In this document: piece by piece, positions 47,536 to 49,425 of the stretch
Numbering within the stretch: position 1 is the stretch's first letter
How the letters are laid out: each line of letters starts with the position of its first letter
From: JAHEEL01 sp964581295
Lineage (GTDB): Bacteria > Actinomycetota > Acidimicrobiia > Spongiisociales > UBA5794
NCBI GenBank assembly: GCA_964581295.1
Contig: CAZONX010000007.1
Span: forward strand, 1-49,425
Length of the DNA stretch: 49,425 nt
Direction: 5' to 3'
Program-made: the position numbers and the translations under genes
Notes under the pieces: model-generated
What the model saw: the letters and a program-made list of their open reading frames with translations, nothing else
Told to the model about the DNA's origin: nothing
Database searches by the model: none

Positions 47536-48354
47536 ATGAAGAATCGCGACCGCTGGGACAACTCGGACGTCCTCGAGACGTTCCGCAGGCGCGAGTACCC
47601 GGTTCTCGACGTCACCGAGGGCATTGTGCTCAAGCACACCGGATCGTCTTTCAGCGGCACAGTGGTTGAGTTCGTCCAGGGGGGACGAGTGGTCCTCTCC
47701 GATGGTTCGGGCCACGCGGAGACCTTCGCCGCTCACGACGGAGCGTTCATGCACAATGGCAGACGCGTGGCACTGCGCTCACCGGTGCCGCGACGGCAGA
47801 AGGGCCCAGAGTTCACGGCGTCGGGTTCGATCGACGCCGGACACACTCGAGCGCGTGTTGCTCGGGCGAGCCGGATCTGGGTCGAGGGGCAACACGACGC
47901 CGAACTGATTGAGAAGATCTGGGGCAACGACCTCCGCGACGCAGCTGTGGTCATCGAGCCGATGCACGGTGCCGACGACTTGCCTTCGGCCGTTTCGGCC
48001 TTCCGTCCGGGACCGCAGCGGCGCCTTGGAGTGCTGCTCGACCACCTCGTCGATGGCTCGAAGGAGTCGCGCATCGCCGCGGCGATCGCCGGCGAAGACG
48101 TGCTCGTGTGCGGCCATCCCTACGTTGACATTTGGCAGGCGATCAAGCCCGAGGCGATCGGGGCGGCAGCCTGGCCCGACGTGCCGTACGGTCAACCGTG
48201 GAAGGAAGGGATCATCAGTCGGCTGGGGCGCGACGTCGATCCGGGACGCTTCTGGTCGCAGGTGCTGGATTCCGTCGAGTCGTACCGCGACGTCGAGACC
48301 CCGCTCGTCAACGCGGTCGAGCAACTGATCGACTTCGTCACCGCCCAGGCGTAG
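47536..48354 (+). CDS. DUF3097 family protein
   Basis: The 272-residue protein has the DUF3097 plan. An N-terminal small beta domain (VLDVTEGIVLKHTGSSFSG) precedes a Toprim-like half with ASRIWVEGQHDAELIEKIWG, VVIEPMHGADDLP, LGVLLDHLVDGSKES and VLVCGHPYVDIW. The acidic residues VEG and DHLVDG resemble Toprim metal-binding positions, suggesting a nucleic-acid role, though none is proven. The family is largely actinobacterial. Its stop TAG is followed in the same frame by more protein-like sequence. Confidence 0.88.
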   Translation: MKNRDRWDNSDVLETFRRREYPVLDVTEGIVLKHTGSSFSGTVVEFVQGGRVVLSDGSGHAETFAAHDGAFMHNGRRVALRSPVPRRQKGPEFTASGSIDAGHTRARVARASRIWVEGQHDAELIEKIWGNDLRDAAVVIEPMHGADDLPSAVSAFRPGPQRRLGVLLDHLVDGSKESRIAAAIAGEDVLVCGHPYVDIWQAIKPEAIGAAAWPDVPYGQPWKEGIISRLGRDVDPGRFWSQVLDSVESYRDVETPLVNAVEQLIDFVTAQA

Positions 48355-48580
48355 ACGGCTGCGGTTGACCCTGCAGCCCTGATTGCGGGAGCGCCCGCGG
48401 GTCTCGGCGCCGAAGCCATTGAACGGCGTGTCGCCTTCGAGGAGGATCTTGTGGCGAGGATCGACCTCACGGATGGCATCGACGATCCGGTCGCACAGTT
48501 TGAGAGCATTGCGTGCAACGCTCGCGCCGCGCGAGACGAGCTGGCTTCAGGTATTCGGCCAGACGGCCGAGGGTCTGTTG
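48355..48580 (+). other. Coding-like stretch in frame after the DUF3097 stop
   Basis: After TAG at 48352-48354 the same frame stays open to 48678. Between 48361 and about 48600 it reads like protein (VDPAALIAGAPAGLGAEA, then DDPVAQFESIACNARAARDE). A GTG at 48451 could start a short ORF. No recognised domain. It may be a separate small gene, an eroded domain, or readthrough. It overlaps the next lipoprotein start at 48581. Confidence 0.35.
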
Positions 48581-48994
48581 ATGTCCTTGCGAACATCAAC
48601 GGGCGCCGTCGCCCGTGTCCTGGTGGCCAGCGTGCTCGCCCTCCTCGTAGTGTCGTGCAGTTCCCAGCCCAGCCATGACGATCTCAACCGCGTGCTCGAT
48701 GCCTACCCGCTCCCGGAATCATTCCAGTTGGTATCGGCGACGGACTACACGTTCGGTGTCGGCCCGTTTGGCGACGAAGCCAACGCGGTTGCTCGATACT
48801 TCGATCCGGGCGCACTTGCGAGTTCCTACGACGCGATTGTTGCGGTCGCGGCCCAAGCTGGTATTGAGGTCGAGGACCCAACCGAAGACGACATCAGACT
48901 GGAGCGCATCCACGTCGAGTATCAGGGTGTCAATGTGGTGATCTTCACCGGCGCCGCCCCGATCGAAGTCAGGGCCTTCGGTCCTCTGAGCTGA
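48581..48994 (+). CDS. Small predicted lipoprotein of unknown function
   Basis: The 137-residue protein has a signal peptide with a lipobox ending VVSC (about residue 25), then a domain of about 110 residues. That domain contains DAYPLPESFQLVSATDY, GPFGDEANAVARYFDPG and a C-terminal EVRAFGPLS. The pattern is alpha/beta with acidic surface and no known motif. The ATG at 48581 lies inside the previous coding-like stretch. Probably anchored on the outer face of the membrane. Confidence 0.65.
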   Translation: MSLRTSTGAVARVLVASVLALLVVSCSSQPSHDDLNRVLDAYPLPESFQLVSATDYTFGVGPFGDEANAVARYFDPGALASSYDAIVAVAAQAGIEVEDPTEDDIRLERIHVEYQGVNVVIFTGAAPIEVRAFGPLS

Positions 48995-49102
48995 ACCGGC
49001 ACACTTCGACCCGGGCGATCGGCGCCGTGTGGGGTGGTCCCCTCCGCCTCCCCGGAGACCCCGAGACGCGTGACGGGGAAACTCATCAAGCAGCAACGTC
49101 GC

Positions 49103-49327
49103 TCACACCACTCCTGCGAACATCATGAAGATCGCATTGAAGGTCACCCACACGATGAAGAAGCCCACCCTCGGATCGATCCAATCGCTGTCAACGACTA
49201 CGGAAGTGGCGAGCCGTCGTCGTGCGATCACGTGAAGAAGGGACTCGATGATGGCTGACGCAGCGTACGCTGCCGGAGCGATGACGATCTGAGCTGCAAC
49301 GAGTCCGATAACTTGGTGAATCTCCAT
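49103..49327 (-). CDS. Small membrane protein (74 aa)
   Basis: The ATG at 49327 has a TACGGT hexamer 6 bases upstream. The protein has two hydrophobic helices, about 5-25 (VIGLVAAQIVIAPAAYAASA) and 52-72 (VGFFIVWVTFNAIFMMFAGV), joined by a basic loop with IARRRLATS. No family is recognised. The spacer 48995-49102 before it and 49340-49425 after it show no gene. Confidence 0.6.
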   Translation of the reverse strand: MEIHQVIGLVAAQIVIAPAAYAASAIIESLLHVIARRRLATSVVVDSDWIDPRVGFFIVWVTFNAIFMMFAGVV

Positions 49328-49333
49328 GTGGCG

Positions 49334-49339
49334 ACCGTA
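49334..49339 (-). promoter_or_regulatory. -10 hexamer TACGGT of a leaderless start
   Basis: On the minus strand TACGGT ends 6 bases before the ATG at 49327. Confidence 0.45.
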
Positions 49340-49425
49340 TCCGTGGCCTGTGACAGATTCGCAGACCAAGGATGGCGCGCCCGCAAGCCAAGCATCGGCA
49401 AGAGGGGGGATCCCACCGAGCTCTC

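Noticed and set aside
1..49425. CRISPR arrays, insertion sequences, integrases, prophage, rRNA or tRNA genes
   Set aside because: I found no regularly spaced repeats, transposase or integrase motifs, or cloverleaf/rRNA sequence; the repeats seen are single palindromic structures.

Overview
This is a gene-dense, high-GC bacterial segment of about 49.4 kb with roughly 60 protein genes on both strands. The cluster pgsA / gcvH / FHA protein / FtsR-type MerR / bifunctional nuclease / second MerR matches the Rv1826-Rv1830 neighbourhood known in Actinomycetota. Together with PpgK, a DUF3097 protein and many leaderless genes, it places the window in Actinomycetota. A non-mycobacterial, non-Streptomyces lineage, possibly Acidimicrobiia, is my inference. 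A 100-N gap flanked by an exact 55-base duplication shows that this is a scaffolded, probably metagenomic, assembly.

Layout. 1-6.2 kb: a truncated gene at the left edge, a small upstream ORF, DUF6941, then pgsA, gcvH, FHA, ftsR, D,D-carboxypeptidase, hpt, bifunctional nuclease, MerR and a PD-(D/E)xK-like protein. 6.2-12 kb: a palindromic element, gcvT, an unknown gene, ppgK, an alpha/beta hydrolase, and on the minus strand adenosine deaminase, GNAT and PEBP. 12-22 kb: a small protein broken by the gap, yqgE, rnhB, mscS, two acyl-CoA dehydrogenases, maf, an aldehyde dehydrogenase, msrB, DUF1508, P450 and a SPOUT methyltransferase. 22-25.6 kb: a translationally coupled copper-type operon (small ORF, Sco, CopC-fusion, cupredoxin, membrane protein). 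25.6-30.1 kb: trkA-trkH, a YceI-like protein and an M23 peptidase with two peptidoglycan-binding domains. 30.1-33.4 kb (minus): a four-gene hemin/cobalamin-type ABC importer operon led by an unknown lipoprotein. 33.5-40.8 kb: a TDT-family transporter behind a Cys-Cys leader peptide, DUF1801, cupin, Zn-alcohol dehydrogenase, MFS, DUF1697, PPOX and a DHA2 exporter. 40.8-49.4 kb: a two-component pair, a small HTH protein plus Clp-N protein under twin palindromes, DUF2804, SRPBCC, purU, DM13, DUF3097, and small lipoprotein and membrane genes.

Functionally this is mostly housekeeping: one-carbon and glycine metabolism (GcvH, GcvT, PurU), phospholipid and cell-wall synthesis, nucleotide salvage and clean-up, potassium uptake, and metal or haem handling. 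No rRNA, tRNA, CRISPR array, transposase or prophage was seen.

The most interesting signals are regulatory. At least 17 genes have a TANNNT hexamer 6-8 bases before the start codon, which indicates widespread leaderless transcription. A 21-residue peptide ending Cys-Cys-Gly overlaps the start of a TDT-family (possibly sulfite) transporter. Two near-identical 18-bp palindromes cover the promoter of the HTH/Clp-N pair. Several small ORFs are coupled to the gene that follows them.
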